Source of the DNA: Telluria beijingensis
Lineage (GTDB): Bacteria > Pseudomonadota > Gammaproteobacteria > Burkholderiales > Burkholderiaceae_D
Assembly (NCBI RefSeq): GCF_030770395.1
Contig: NZ_CP132480.1
Span: forward strand, 3,687,072-3,751,071
DNA: 64,000 nt
Direction: 5' to 3'
In this document: in pieces, positions 9,039-18,367 of the stretch
How the letters are laid out: each line of letters begins with the position of its first letter
How positions within the stretch are numbered: the stretch's first letter is position 1
The notes under the pieces: model-generated
What the model was told of the DNA's origin: nothing
Databases searched by the model: none
Seen by the model: the letters and a program-made list of their open reading frames with translations, nothing else
Made by a program: the position numbers and the translations under genes

Positions 9039-9773
9039 TCAAAACGCGTGCAGCGCGACCACCAGCGCCACGCCCAGGCCGATCAGGAACACCTGCGGCA
9101 CCGTCTCCCTGAACGTCGCCCGGCGCTGCATCTGCGGCATCAGGTCGCTCACCGCGATATAGATGAAGCCCGACGACGCGAACACCAGCACATACGGAAT
9201 CAGGCCGCTGGCCTGGTCCAGCGTGAAGTAGCCCAGCAGGCCGCCCGCCACCGCCAGCAGGCTGCACAGCAGGTTGAACACATAGGCGCGCAGGCGCGAG
9301 AAGCCGGCGTTGAGCAGCACGATGAAGTCGCCGATCTCCTGCGGGATCTCGTGGGCGACGATGGCCAGCGCGGTCACGATGCCCACTTCGGGGTCGGCCA
9401 GGAAGGCCGCCGCGATCAGGATGCCGTCGGTGAAGTTGTGCATGCCGTCGCCGAGCAGGATCATCCAGCCCGACTTGCCGGCCTCGCGCTTGTCGTGGCC
9501 GTGGGCGTGGTGGTGGCCGTCGCCCTCGTGGTGGTGCGAATGGCGCAGCAGCGCCACTTTCTCGAGCAGGAAGAACGCCAGCAGGCCCGCCAGCAGGGTC
9601 GCGAACAGGCTCTTGATGTCGGCGCCCGATTCGAAGGCCTCGGGCAGCGCGTGCAGCAGCGAGGTCGCCAGCATGATGCCGACCGACAGGCTGACCATCT
9701 TCTCGACCACTTTCGACAGCAGGGCGAACGAGAACAGTGCAGCCCCGGAAATGCTGACGACGCCGGCGATCAC
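9039..9773 (-). CDS. ZIP-family divalent metal transporter
   Basis: Predicted inner-membrane importer of zinc or related divalent metals. The 244 residues carry about eight hydrophobic helices. The family's metal-site helices are visible as 'GDGMHNFTDGILIA' and 'IVAHEIPQEIGDF'. A histidine-rich cytoplasmic loop with HSHHHEGDGHHHAHGH lies between helices 3 and 4. The annotated start is a GTG. The frame stays coding-like for about 11 codons upstream (a hydrophobic continuation of helix 1), but no ordinary start codon was found there, so the N-terminus may be a few residues longer from a rare start. Confidence 0.9.
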   Translation of the reverse strand: MIAGVVSISGAALFSFALLSKVVEKMVSLSVGIMLATSLLHALPEAFESGADIKSLFATLLAGLLAFFLLEKVALLRHSHHHEGDGHHHAHGHDKREAGKSGWMILLGDGMHNFTDGILIAAAFLADPEVGIVTALAIVAHEIPQEIGDFIVLLNAGFSRLRAYVFNLLCSLLAVAGGLLGYFTLDQASGLIPYVLVFASSGFIYIAVSDLMPQMQRRATFRETVPQVFLIGLGVALVVALHAF

Positions 9774-9916
9774 GGTCGCCAGCAGGATGGAACTCAGGGT
9801 CGGGTCGAAAAGCGGGTCGATTTGAAAGCCTCTTGTTCTGTTCTTGCGGCGATCCGCAAACCGGACATTGTACCGCCCCCGGCCCGCCCTCGTCCAAGAC
9901 CCTTAAGTGACACCCT

Positions 9917-10801
9917 TCAGGCGACGCCGTTCTTGCGGAACCAGGCCAGCGCGCGGTTCCAGCCATCCGCGGCGTCGGCCGCATTGAAGCTCGGGCGGTA
10001 ATCGGCATGGAAGGCATGCCCCGAATCCGGATACACGTGGATCGTCGAGCGGCTGTTGCCCTTGTCGAGCGCGGCCTGCATGCGCTGGACCGTGTCCAGC
10101 GGGATGCCGGTGTCCTTCGCGCCATACAGGCCCAGGACCGGCACCTTCAGGTTCTGGGCCACGTCGACCGGGTGCTTGGGCGTGAACGACGTCGACTCGC
10201 CCACCAGGCGGCCATACCAGGCCACGCCGGCCTTGACGTCCAGGTTGTGCGCCGCGTACAGCCAGGTGATGCGCCCGCCCCAGCAAAAGCCGGTGATGCC
10301 CAGCTTCTTGGTATCGCCGCCGCGCTGCCTGGCCCAGTCGACCACGGTGTCGAGGTCGGACATGACTTGCGCATCCGGCGTCCGGGAGACGATGTTCTTG
10401 ATCAAGTCGGCGGTATTGGGCGCCTTGGTCGCATCGCCCTGGCGCACGAACAGGTCGGGCGCAATCGCCATATAGCCCTGCTTGGCGAAGCGGCGCGCCA
10501 CGTCCTTGATGTGCTCGTGCACGCCGAAGATCTCGGAAATCACCAGGATCACCGGCACATTGGTCTTGCCGCGCGGCTGGGCGCGATAGACCGGAACGTC
10601 CTGGCCCTCGATGACGAGGATGCTGTCGGCCGCGTCGAGGCCTTCGGCATCGGTCTGGACCTGGGTCTGCGCGACCACCGGCAGCGCGGCCGCGGCGAAG
10701 CCGGTGCCGACCGCGGCTTTCAGGAAGTCGCGCCGCTTCACGCCATCGTCGTAGGCGCTGGCGCCGAGCAGGCTGTTACCGTCGTTGACGAGATCTTTCA
10801 T
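9917..10801 (-). CDS. Dienelactone hydrolase family protein with Tat signal
   Basis: An alpha/beta hydrolase of the dienelactone hydrolase family, probably exported. The catalytic triad candidates are Cys in GFCWGG, Asp in GAKDTGI and His in DSGHAFH. The N-terminus has the twin-arginine motif KRRDFLK followed by a hydrophobic segment ending in VVAQTQ, so a folded periplasmic enzyme is predicted. An ATG two codons upstream (10807) directly abuts the AAGGGG Shine-Dalgarno. The ATG at 10801 lies 6 nt from it and is the better start. The natural substrate is unknown. It is divergent from the TonB receptor. Confidence 0.9.
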   Translation of the reverse strand: MKDLVNDGNSLLGASAYDDGVKRRDFLKAAVGTGFAAAALPVVAQTQVQTDAEGLDAADSILVIEGQDVPVYRAQPRGKTNVPVILVISEIFGVHEHIKDVARRFAKQGYMAIAPDLFVRQGDATKAPNTADLIKNIVSRTPDAQVMSDLDTVVDWARQRGGDTKKLGITGFCWGGRITWLYAAHNLDVKAGVAWYGRLVGESTSFTPKHPVDVAQNLKVPVLGLYGAKDTGIPLDTVQRMQAALDKGNSRSTIHVYPDSGHAFHADYRPSFNAADAADGWNRALAWFRKNGVA

Positions 10802-10930
10802 GGACATCCCCTTCTGGACAAGTTGGACAGGCTTGCCAGTTTAGCATCGCTGCAACCGCGTGCGCGTGCGCACGGATGAGTCCAGATCGTGGTTGAAATG
10901 ATACATATGCATAAAGGATACTTCATGAAT

Positions 10931-10949
10931 GAGAATGATTCGCATTATA
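10931..10949. promoter_or_regulatory. Fur box overlapping the TonB receptor promoter
   Basis: GAGAATGATTCGCATTATA matches the 19-bp Fur consensus at 14 positions by hand count. It overlaps a TATAAT at 10946-10951, and a broader inverted repeat AATGAGAAT...ATTCTCATT spans 10928-10957. Iron-loaded Fur bound here would block the -10 element, so the receptor gene should be induced in iron starvation. Confidence 0.85.
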
Positions 10950-10967
10950 ATTCTCATTTGAAAAATA

Positions 10968-13241
10968 ATGACTGCTTCTCACTTCAAGAAACCTTTGCCC
11001 ATGACCAGCCACGCCCGCAGCACCGCTCGCACCCTCACCCTCCACACACTCAGCACCGCCATCCTCGGCATCCTGCCCGCCTGGCATGCGATGGCAGAAG
11101 AAGCACCCGAAGTGCCATCCGCCGTCCCCGAGGTGAAGATCACCGGCGCCCGCGACGCCACCACCGAAGGCACTGGTTCGTACACCACCACCGGCCCGCT
11201 GGCGACCGGCGCGCGCCTGAACCTCACGCCGCGCGAAACGCCGCAATCGCTGTCGATCATGACCCGCGAGCGCATGGAAGAACAGGGCCTGCAGACGCTG
11301 GCCGAGACCATGCAGCAGGTGACCGGCATCTACGTCAACTACAACGACACCGAGCGCGTCACCTATAACGCGCGCGGCTATGCGGTCAACAACTTCCAGG
11401 TCGACGGCATGCTGAACCTGTTCGGCAGCTCGCTCAAGGCCAATGGCGACAACGTCGTCTACGACCGCATCGAAGTGGTGCGCGGCGCGACCGGGCTCAC
11501 CACCGGCGCCGGCGATCCGTCGGCCACCATCAACCAGGTGCGCAAGCGCCCCACCAAAACCTTCCAGGGCAACGTGGCCGTGCGCGTCGGCACGCATGAC
11601 CTGCGCCGCGCCGAACTGGATGTGTCGGGTCCGATCGCCTACGAGGGCAAGCTGCGCGGCCGCTTCGTCACCGCCAAGCAAGAGGCAAAGTCGTTCCGCC
11701 CGCTGTACGAGCAGGACCTGGGCGCCCTGTACGGCATCCTGGAGGCCGACCTGGGTTCAAGCACCACGGTGGCCTTCGGCCACGAGCGCCAGAAGTCCGA
11801 CCCGCGCGGCTCGACCTGGGGCACGGTCCCCTACTGGAATGCCGACGGCTCGCTGGCCAATATGCCGCACGACCTGAACCTGTCGACGCCCTGGGCTTCG
11901 TGGAATATGGACGAGAAGAAGACCTTCGCCACCGTCGACCATCGCATCAACGCCGACTGGCGCCTGCGCGCCGGCTGGACCACGGCCGACCGCGTGCAGG
12001 ACGGCAGCCTGTACTTCGGCTATGGCGGCTATCCGCGCGCCGACGGCAGCGGCATCACGGTCGCCTACGGCCGCTTCCCGGCCGACGAGACGATGGACGT
12101 GCTCGAGTTGAACATCGACGGCAAGTTCACCCTGTTCGGCCGCCGCCACGACCTGGTCTTCGGCTGGGGCAAGGCCGACCGCGAAACCATCTCGCCGCGC
12201 ATCACGCTCGGCGCGGTGCCCGCGGGCTACGGCGCAATCCCGAACTGGCAGACCTGGACCGGCGACGTGCCCGAATTCCCGAGCACGGTCGGTGCCCACC
12301 CCACCAGCATCAACAACGTCGACCAGAAGGCGGCCTTCCTGGCCACCCGCCTGAACCTGTCCGACGCACTGAAGGCGGTGGTCGGCGCGCGCCATGGCAA
12401 GTACACGACCCGCACCCGCAACTTCAGCGAAGCGGGCGCCCCCACCACCACCACCGGCTTCACCAACGACGACATCGTCACGCCCTACGTCGGCCTGCTG
12501 TTCGACCTGAACCAGCAGTGGACCGCCTATACCGCCTACACCAGCATCTTCCAGCCGCAGAACTTCCGCGACGCGAATAACGAGTTCCTGGATCCGGTCG
12601 AGGGCAATAATATCGAGGCCGGCGTGAAGGCCGAGCTGTTCGACCGGCGCATGAACTTCTCGGCGGCGGTCTTCCGCAGCAAGAAGGACAATGTGGCCGA
12701 GATCGACGACAGCGTGCCGCCGAATTCGCTGCCCGGCGCGGTCCAGGCCTACCGCAGCACCGGCAAGGGCAATGTGATCGACGGCGTCGAGGTGGAAGCC
12801 TCTGGCCAGATCGTGCGCCAGTGGAACCTGTCGGCCGGCTACAGCCACACCCGCCCACGCAATGCGGCGGGCGCGCCGATCAATACCGTCATCCCGCGCA
12901 ACCTGCTGCGCGTGTTCACCAGCTACCGCTTCGGCGACAACGACCGCTACACGGTCGGCGGCGGCGTGAACTGGCAGAGCAATCTGTGGAACACGGCGCA
13001 GAAACCGACCGGCAGCTTCAATGCCAACGGCACGCCCGTCACCGCGACCGGGCGCATCGAACAGGGTTCGATCTGGCTCGCCAACCTGATGGCGAGCTAC
13101 CGCATCAACGAGCACCTGACGGCCAGCGTCAATGTGAGCAATGTGTTCGACAAAATCTACTACAACCGGGTCGGCTTCTATAACGGCCTGCACTACGCGG
13201 AGCCGCGCACCGCATCGGCCACGCTGCGCGCGTCGTTCTGA
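10968..13241 (+). CDS. TonB-dependent ferric-siderophore outer membrane receptor
   Basis: Imports a ferric siderophore across the outer membrane using TonB energy. The 757 residues comprise a signal peptide, a plug domain ('TPRETPQSLSIMTRERMEE', then 'GLTTGAGDPSATIN') and a beta-barrel ending in the terminal phenylalanine of 'ATLRASF', as in the FhuE/PupB-like group. There is no N-terminal signalling domain of the FecA type after the signal peptide, and no sigma/anti-sigma pair nearby, so control is probably by Fur alone. With a transcript start near 10957 the in-frame ATG at 11001 (MTSHARSTAR) gives a normal leader and a cleaner signal peptide than the ATG at 10968. Confidence 0.93.
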   Translation: MTASHFKKPLPMTSHARSTARTLTLHTLSTAILGILPAWHAMAEEAPEVPSAVPEVKITGARDATTEGTGSYTTTGPLATGARLNLTPRETPQSLSIMTRERMEEQGLQTLAETMQQVTGIYVNYNDTERVTYNARGYAVNNFQVDGMLNLFGSSLKANGDNVVYDRIEVVRGATGLTTGAGDPSATINQVRKRPTKTFQGNVAVRVGTHDLRRAELDVSGPIAYEGKLRGRFVTAKQEAKSFRPLYEQDLGALYGILEADLGSSTTVAFGHERQKSDPRGSTWGTVPYWNADGSLANMPHDLNLSTPWASWNMDEKKTFATVDHRINADWRLRAGWTTADRVQDGSLYFGYGGYPRADGSGITVAYGRFPADETMDVLELNIDGKFTLFGRRHDLVFGWGKADRETISPRITLGAVPAGYGAIPNWQTWTGDVPEFPSTVGAHPTSINNVDQKAAFLATRLNLSDALKAVVGARHGKYTTRTRNFSEAGAPTTTTGFTNDDIVTPYVGLLFDLNQQWTAYTAYTSIFQPQNFRDANNEFLDPVEGNNIEAGVKAELFDRRMNFSAAVFRSKKDNVAEIDDSVPPNSLPGAVQAYRSTGKGNVIDGVEVEASGQIVRQWNLSAGYSHTRPRNAAGAPINTVIPRNLLRVFTSYRFGDNDRYTVGGGVNWQSNLWNTAQKPTGSFNANGTPVTATGRIEQGSIWLANLMASYRINEHLTASVNVSNVFDKIYYNRVGFYNGLHYAEPRTASATLRASF

Positions 13242-13332
13242 CGGGCCGGCCGCCAGACGCAAGCCGCGACGGTGGTTTTCCATCGGCGCGGCTTATACTC
13301 TTCCTTTGATCTTGAACGATACAGGGGATTGC

Positions 13333-14340
13333 GTGGACAAGCTGGCCAATCATTTCAAGCAGTTGCAATCGACCTTGCCGCCGGACGGTCCGGGATTCAG
13401 TGCCGCGGTCCTTCGCGACGGCGAGACCGTATTCGAGCTTCATCACGGCATGGCGTCGCTCGAACTCAAGGTGCCGTTGTCCGCCGATTCGGCCTACTAT
13501 CTCGCTTCCGAGTCCAAGCAGTTCACCGCGGCCTGCGTCATGATGCTGGTGCGCGAGGGCGTCATCGGGCTCGACGACGATGTGTGTGTCCACCTGCCCG
13601 AACTGGCGAAGTTCGAGCAACCGTTCCCCCTGCGCAGCCTGCTCAATCACAGCAGCGGCATCCCCGACTATTTCCAGTTCATCGCATGCCAGCTGGGGCG
13701 CCACGAAGCCGACTACTTCGACAACCGGATGATCCTGGCGCTGATCGCCCGTCTCGATACGGTGGTCTTTCCGACCTCGACCGAATACGGCTACAGCAAC
13801 AGCAACTACATCCTGCTCGCCACCCTGGTCGAGCGCCTGGGCGGCATGCCGCTCGCGCGATTTGCAAGGGAGAAGCTGTTCGCGCCGCTGGGCATGCGCC
13901 GCATCGCATTCGATGAGGATCGCTTCAGCATCATCGAGCACCGGGTGTTCAGCTATGAAGCCGATCCTGCGCGCCCGTTTGGCTACAAGCAGCACCTGGG
14001 CAATGCCAACACCGTGGGCGACGGCGGTGTGTACGGCAGCGTGCGCGAACTGATGCTGTGGGAAAGAGAATGGCACCGCCAGTGGACCGATCCATCGAGC
14101 CTGCTGCACGCGATGCTGCAGCCATCGCCCCTGCTGGATGGGACGGTGCCGCCCTACCGCTTTGGCCTGGAGCTGATCCAGCGCGCAGGCCACGATGTCG
14201 TGTTCCACAGCGGCGGGCTATGGGGGTTCGATACGCTGATCCTCAGGATTCCGGCGCGCCGCATATCGATCATCCAGCTGGCGAATTGCGAAGCGGCGCA
14301 GTCCAATATCGAAGGCATTCTGGCTGCAATACTTGGCTGA
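13333..14340 (+). CDS. Beta-lactamase/penicillin-binding-like serine hydrolase
   Basis: A class C beta-lactamase-fold serine hydrolase of 335 residues. The active-site motifs are SxxK as SESK (in 'YLASESKQFT'), YxN as YSN (in 'YGYSNSNY') and the third box as HSGG. Family members include esterases, D-aminopeptidases and carboxypeptidases, so resistance should not be assumed. The frame is open upstream into the TonB gene, but the GTG at 13333 is chosen: AGGGG lies 6 nt before it and family similarity starts there. A TATACT at 13294-13299 is a candidate -10. No obvious signal peptide is present, so the protein may be cytoplasmic. Confidence 0.87.
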   Translation: MDKLANHFKQLQSTLPPDGPGFSAAVLRDGETVFELHHGMASLELKVPLSADSAYYLASESKQFTAACVMMLVREGVIGLDDDVCVHLPELAKFEQPFPLRSLLNHSSGIPDYFQFIACQLGRHEADYFDNRMILALIARLDTVVFPTSTEYGYSNSNYILLATLVERLGGMPLARFAREKLFAPLGMRRIAFDEDRFSIIEHRVFSYEADPARPFGYKQHLGNANTVGDGGVYGSVRELMLWEREWHRQWTDPSSLLHAMLQPSPLLDGTVPPYRFGLELIQRAGHDVVFHSGGLWGFDTLILRIPARRISIIQLANCEAAQSNIEGILAAILG

Positions 14341-14386
14341 TCATTTTCTGACACACGCGCTATAGCGCCCTGCCGGGCAACCCAGC

Positions 14387-14806
14387 CTACCTCGCCGCCG
14401 GATCGCCGTCGTCCGACGCGTGGATCGCCAGCTCGTTCCAGCCCGATGCGGCATCGGGCTCGCGCGCGAAGCGAAAACCGGGCAATAGCGCCAGCAGGAT
14501 CTCGGCGGTCGTGCGCACGATGCAGCCGGGGGCGACATGCCCGCCGATAACGCGCCCCTGCGCATCGGCGACCGAGATATGCAAATGCGACCCATCGGGA
14601 GACAAGGACCCCGCAAGCGTCAGGATCTCGAGGTCGCCGCGCAGTTCGAGCGCATCGCTCATGCCTGCCAACCGTATCCGCGCGACGCCCAGGCTGCCGA
14701 TCCCCTGGACGACGAATGCCGCGCCAAGCCCGGCATCGCGCAGGATCGCATCGAGCGCGCTACGCAGGTCTTGTTGCGGATGAAGGCGAACAGGGAGTGC
14801 TTGCAT
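14387..14806 (-). CDS. PPC (DUF296) domain protein
   Basis: A 139-residue single-domain protein of the PPC/DUF296 fold, recognised by 'GSHLHISVADAQGRVIGGHV' near the C-terminus and the preceding 'GDLEILTLAGSLSPDG'. In plants the fold accompanies AT-hooks; in bacteria it stands alone as a trimer, some with a metal site of conserved histidines (HLH and GGH here). The biochemical role is unknown. It starts 29 bp after polA on the same strand, so it is probably co-transcribed as a distal gene. The start ATG has no close Shine-Dalgarno. Confidence 0.82.
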   Translation of the reverse strand: MQALPVRLHPQQDLRSALDAILRDAGLGAAFVVQGIGSLGVARIRLAGMSDALELRGDLEILTLAGSLSPDGSHLHISVADAQGRVIGGHVAPGCIVRTTAEILLALLPGFRFAREPDAASGWNELAIHASDDGDPAAR

Positions 14807-14835
14807 AACAGCGGGCCGGCGACCTCGGTGCGCCC

Positions 14836-17607
14836 TTAGTGCGCTTCTTCCCAGTTCTTGCCGACGCCGGTCTCCGCCAGCAGCGGCACATCGAGCTTCG
14901 CCACGCCCGCCATCAGCTCCGGCAGTTTCACGCGCACCAGCTCCAGCTCGCCTTCCGGCACCTCGAGCACCAGTTCGTCGTGCACCTGCATGATCATGCG
15001 CGTGGCCAGTCCATCGCTGTCGATCCAGTTTTGCACCGCGATCATCGCCAGCTTGATCAAATCCGCCGCCGTGCCCTGCATCGGCGCATTGATCGCCGCG
15101 CGTTCGGCGCCGGCGCGGCGCGGGCCATTCGGCGAGTTGATCTCGGGCAGCCACAGGCGGCGGCCGAACACCGTCTCGACGTAGCCGCGCGCCTTCGCTT
15201 CCAGGCGCGTATTGTCCATGTACTGCTTCACGCCCGAGAAGCGCGCGAAATAGCGTTCGATGTAGTTGGCGGCCGCCGCGCGTTCGATGCCCAGGTTGCC
15301 GGCCAGGCCGAAGGCGCTCATGCCGTAGATCAGGCCGAAGTTGATGACCTTGGCGTAGCGCCGCTGCTCGCTCTGCACATCGGCTGGCGGAATGCCGAAG
15401 ATCTCGGCGGCGGTGGCGCGGTGGATGTCCTCGCCGTCGGCGAAGGCCTTCAGCATCGCCGCGTCGCCCGAGATGTGCGCCATGATGCGCAGCTCGATCT
15501 GCGAATAGTCGGCCGACACGATCACGCTGCCCGGCGGCGCGATGAAGGCTTCGCGGATGCGGCGGCCTTCGGCGGTGCGCACCGGGATGTTCTGCAGGTT
15601 CGGTTCGTTCGACGACAGGCGGCCGGTGATGGCCACTGCCTGCGCATAATTGGTGTGCACGCGGCCGGTTTTCGCATTGACCATCTTCGGCAGCTTGTCG
15701 GTATAGGTCGACTTCAGCTTCGACATGCCGCGGTGCTCGAGCAGGATCTTCGGCAGCGGATAATCCTCGGCCAGCTTCTGCAGCACCTCTTCGTCGGTCG
15801 ATGGCGCGCCGGTCGCGGTCTTCTTGATCACCGGCAGGCCGAGCTTGCCGAAGAAGATCTCGCCGATCTGCTTCGGCGAACCCAGGTTGAACGGGCCGCC
15901 GGCCGCCTCATAGGCCTGCTGCTCCAGCTCCAGCATGCGCTTGCCCAGTTCGGCCGATTGCACGTCGAGCAGGGCGCCGTCGATCAGCACGCCGTTGCGC
16001 TCGATCTTGTGCAGCACTTCCATGGTCGGCATTTCGATCTCGCGGTAGATGCGGGTCAGGCCGGCATCCTTTTCGACTTCCGGCAGCATGCTCTGGTGCA
16101 GGCGCAGGGTAATGTCGGAATCCTCGCCGGCGTACTCGGTGGCGCGCGCCAGCTCGACCTGGTCGAAGCAGATCTGCTTGGCGCCCTTGCCGCAGACGTC
16201 CACATACGGAATCGTGGTGTAGCCCAGGTGGCGCATCGCCATCGTGTCCATATCGTGCGGCTTGTGCGACTCGAACACATACGATTGCAGCAGCGTGTCG
16301 TGCACGATGCCTTTCAGGGTCACGCCATGGTTGGCGAAGATGTGCATATCGTACTTGAGGTTCTGGCCGACTTTCGGCTTGGCCGGATTCTCCAGCCAGG
16401 CGCGCATCTTTTCCAGCACATGCTCGCGTCCCAGCTGGTCCGGCGCGCCGGCATAGCGGTGCGCCACCGGGATGTAGGCGCCCTTGCCTGCCTCGACCGA
16501 CAGCGAGATGCCGACCATCTCGGCCGTCATCGGGTCGAGCGAAGTGGTTTCGGTATCGACCGAGGTCAATGCGGCCGCGTCGACCAGCGCCAGCCATTGA
16601 TCCAACTGTTCATCCGTCAGGATGGTCTCGTATTCGCCCTTGATGACCGGCATGCCGGCCAGGGTCGCCGCGCCTTCCGGCGAATTGAGCGGGCCGCCGC
16701 CCGGCGCCGCGCCCGCCGCCGGCCGCACGCTGCCATCGCCGGCCTTGGCGCCGCCGAGGTCGCGCAGCATGGTCTTGAAACCGTAGCGCTGGAAGAAATC
16801 GCGCAAGGCCTCGGCGTCTTCCGGACGGCCGACGAGCGACTCTTCGAACGAGATCACGTGCTTGACCAGGTCGCAGTCGGTCTTGACGGTGATCAGCTCG
16901 CGGCCCTTCGGCAACCACTCCAGGGCCGCCTGCAGGTTGGCGCCGACCGCGCCGCCGATGCTGGCGGCATTCTCGATCACGCCGTCGAGCGAGCCGTGCA
17001 GGGTGAGCCACTTGACCGCCGTCTTGGGGCCGCACTTGGCCACGCCCGGCACGTTGTCGACGGTGTCGCCGACCAGGGTCAGGTAGTCGATGATGCGGTT
17101 CGGCGCGACGCCGAACTTGGCCAGCACGCCGGCTTCGTCCATGCGCTCGTTGGTCATGGTATTGATCAGCATGACCTTGTCGTTGACCAGCTGGGCCAGG
17201 TCCTTGTCGCCGGTCGAGACCACGGTCTTCATGCCGCGCGCCGTCGCCTGCACCGCCAGGGTGCCGATCACGTCATCCGCTTCCACCCCATCCACCATCA
17301 GGATCGGCCAGCCCATGTGGCGCACCACTTCGTGGATCGGTTCGATCTGCTTGCCCAGGTCTTCCGGCATCGAGGCGCGCGTCGCCTTGTACTCCGGATA
17401 CAGGTCGTCGCGGAAAGTCTTGCCCTTGGCGTCGAAAACGCAGGCGATGTAGGCCGCCGGGAAATCGGCGCGCAGGCGGCGCAGCATATTGACCATGCCG
17501 TGCATCGCGCCGGTCGGGAACCCGTCCGGGCTGCGCAGGTCGGGCAGCGCGTGGTAGGCGCGATAGAGATAACTGGAACCGTCGACGAGCAGCAGGGTAT
17601 TGTCCAT
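14836..17607 (-). CDS. polA: DNA polymerase I
   Basis: Removes RNA primers and fills gaps in replication and repair. At 923 residues it has all three modules: an N-terminal 5'-3' flap nuclease ('LLVDGSSYLYRAYHAL', 'VDGVEADDVIGTLA'), a 3'-5' proofreading domain with intact DxE exo I ('SVDTETTSLDP') and the family A polymerase domain ('SADYSQIELRIMAHISGD', 'QVHDELVLEVPEGE'). Because the exonuclease residues are present, proofreading is probably active. Transcription is divergent from the DUF2782 gene; a PPC-domain gene lies downstream. No Shine-Dalgarno is evident before the ATG. Confidence 0.98.
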   Translation of the reverse strand: MDNTLLLVDGSSYLYRAYHALPDLRSPDGFPTGAMHGMVNMLRRLRADFPAAYIACVFDAKGKTFRDDLYPEYKATRASMPEDLGKQIEPIHEVVRHMGWPILMVDGVEADDVIGTLAVQATARGMKTVVSTGDKDLAQLVNDKVMLINTMTNERMDEAGVLAKFGVAPNRIIDYLTLVGDTVDNVPGVAKCGPKTAVKWLTLHGSLDGVIENAASIGGAVGANLQAALEWLPKGRELITVKTDCDLVKHVISFEESLVGRPEDAEALRDFFQRYGFKTMLRDLGGAKAGDGSVRPAAGAAPGGGPLNSPEGAATLAGMPVIKGEYETILTDEQLDQWLALVDAAALTSVDTETTSLDPMTAEMVGISLSVEAGKGAYIPVAHRYAGAPDQLGREHVLEKMRAWLENPAKPKVGQNLKYDMHIFANHGVTLKGIVHDTLLQSYVFESHKPHDMDTMAMRHLGYTTIPYVDVCGKGAKQICFDQVELARATEYAGEDSDITLRLHQSMLPEVEKDAGLTRIYREIEMPTMEVLHKIERNGVLIDGALLDVQSAELGKRMLELEQQAYEAAGGPFNLGSPKQIGEIFFGKLGLPVIKKTATGAPSTDEEVLQKLAEDYPLPKILLEHRGMSKLKSTYTDKLPKMVNAKTGRVHTNYAQAVAITGRLSSNEPNLQNIPVRTAEGRRIREAFIAPPGSVIVSADYSQIELRIMAHISGDAAMLKAFADGEDIHRATAAEIFGIPPADVQSEQRRYAKVINFGLIYGMSAFGLAGNLGIERAAAANYIERYFARFSGVKQYMDNTRLEAKARGYVETVFGRRLWLPEINSPNGPRRAGAERAAINAPMQGTAADLIKLAMIAVQNWIDSDGLATRMIMQVHDELVLEVPEGELELVRVKLPELMAGVAKLDVPLLAETGVGKNWEEAH

Positions 17608-17746
17608 AAGGGGGTGGTATTCAGGATTCGGCAGGCGGCGCCAACCGTGGCGCCAGGGTAAGCGTCATTATCGCAGAATCCGCATGAATGGCCGCGCTTC
17701 TGCCCTGGCAAAATTCCTTCCTGCAATCATGGGGATCGGTACACTT

Positions 17747-17777
17747 TTCACAGGGAAGTGGCGCTGTTTGCTACAAT
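17747..17777 (+). promoter_or_regulatory. Candidate sigma-70 promoter of the DUF2782 gene
   Basis: TTCACA (17747-17752) and TACAAT (17772-17777) are separated by 19 bp, slightly long. Transcription would start about 20 nt before the ATG at 17804. It lies in the divergent region with polA. Confidence 0.5.
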
Positions 17778-17803
17778 GGACTAAACGACATTAGGTGACC
17801 ATC

Positions 17804-18307
17804 ATGCTGCGCTCGACACCCCGCTTTGCCCTCCTGACGCTCTGCCTGTTCGCCCACGCCGGCTTCGCCGCGGCCCAGCAGGCAACGCTGCCGCAGACGC
17901 AACCGACCCCACCGCAAACGCAGACGCGCCCCAGCGAAGCGCCGCCCCAGCTCGAACGCATCGAGCCGGGCAGCGACGTGCCGGCCACCACGATTCCGCC
18001 GCGCGAGCGTACCAAGATTACCGAGCGCCGCAGCAACGACGGCACGGTCACCCAGGTCGACGTTGAAAGCGGCCCGAGCCGCTACACCATGAAGCCCAAC
18101 GTTGCTCCAGGCAATGCCCAACCCGGCGATGCCACCAGCAACAATATCCGTGCCCCACAATGGACGGTGATGGAATTCGACTTTGGCAATCCCAAAAAGC
18201 AGGACACAGCCGAGCAGCCGGTCGCGCCGGCACCCGCACGTCCGGGCGTTCCCGCCCGCGCCGACGTGCCGCCGCCGCCCGCGCTGGAGCCGACCACCAA
18301 ACAATGA
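17804..18307 (+). CDS. DUF2782 family exported protein
   Basis: A 167-residue protein with a signal peptide (cleavage near 'GFAAAQQ'), then a Pro/Thr/Gln-rich low-complexity stretch, then the conserved core 'ERTKITERRSNDGTVTQVDV', which I associate with DUF2782. The C-terminus is again proline-rich. The ATG at 17804 is preferred over the in-frame GTG at 17795 because AGGTGA is 5 nt upstream of the ATG. The function is unknown. The polA / DUF2782 / thrB neighbourhood is common in Burkholderiales (from memory, not checked). Confidence 0.8.
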   Translation: MLRSTPRFALLTLCLFAHAGFAAAQQATLPQTQPTPPQTQTRPSEAPPQLERIEPGSDVPATTIPPRERTKITERRSNDGTVTQVDVESGPSRYTMKPNVAPGNAQPGDATSNNIRAPQWTVMEFDFGNPKKQDTAEQPVAPAPARPGVPARADVPPPPALEPTTKQ

Positions 18308-18367
18308 TCGCGCCCGCCGCGGCCCCGCGCCGCGGCAGCGGGTCCTCACCTACTCTTTTGCTAGCAC

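Noticed and set aside
13141..13332. Upstream extension of the serine hydrolase into the TonB gene.
   Set aside because: The extension is Arg/Ser/Thr-rich out-of-frame TonB sequence. A GTG with a good SD lies at 13333.
13333..14340. Calling the serine hydrolase an antibiotic-resistance beta-lactamase.
   Set aside because: The fold is shared with esterases and peptidases, no signal peptide is seen, and the motifs do not discriminate.
14839..17661. A 940-codon open frame on the plus strand opposite polA, and similar long frames opposite uvrD (21786-24215), valS (41470-43752) and the Rieske/sulfurtransferase region (5859-8396).
   Set aside because: Their products are Arg/His/Gln/Val-rich, as expected for complements of high-GC coding sequence, with no domain signatures; the sense genes are unambiguous.
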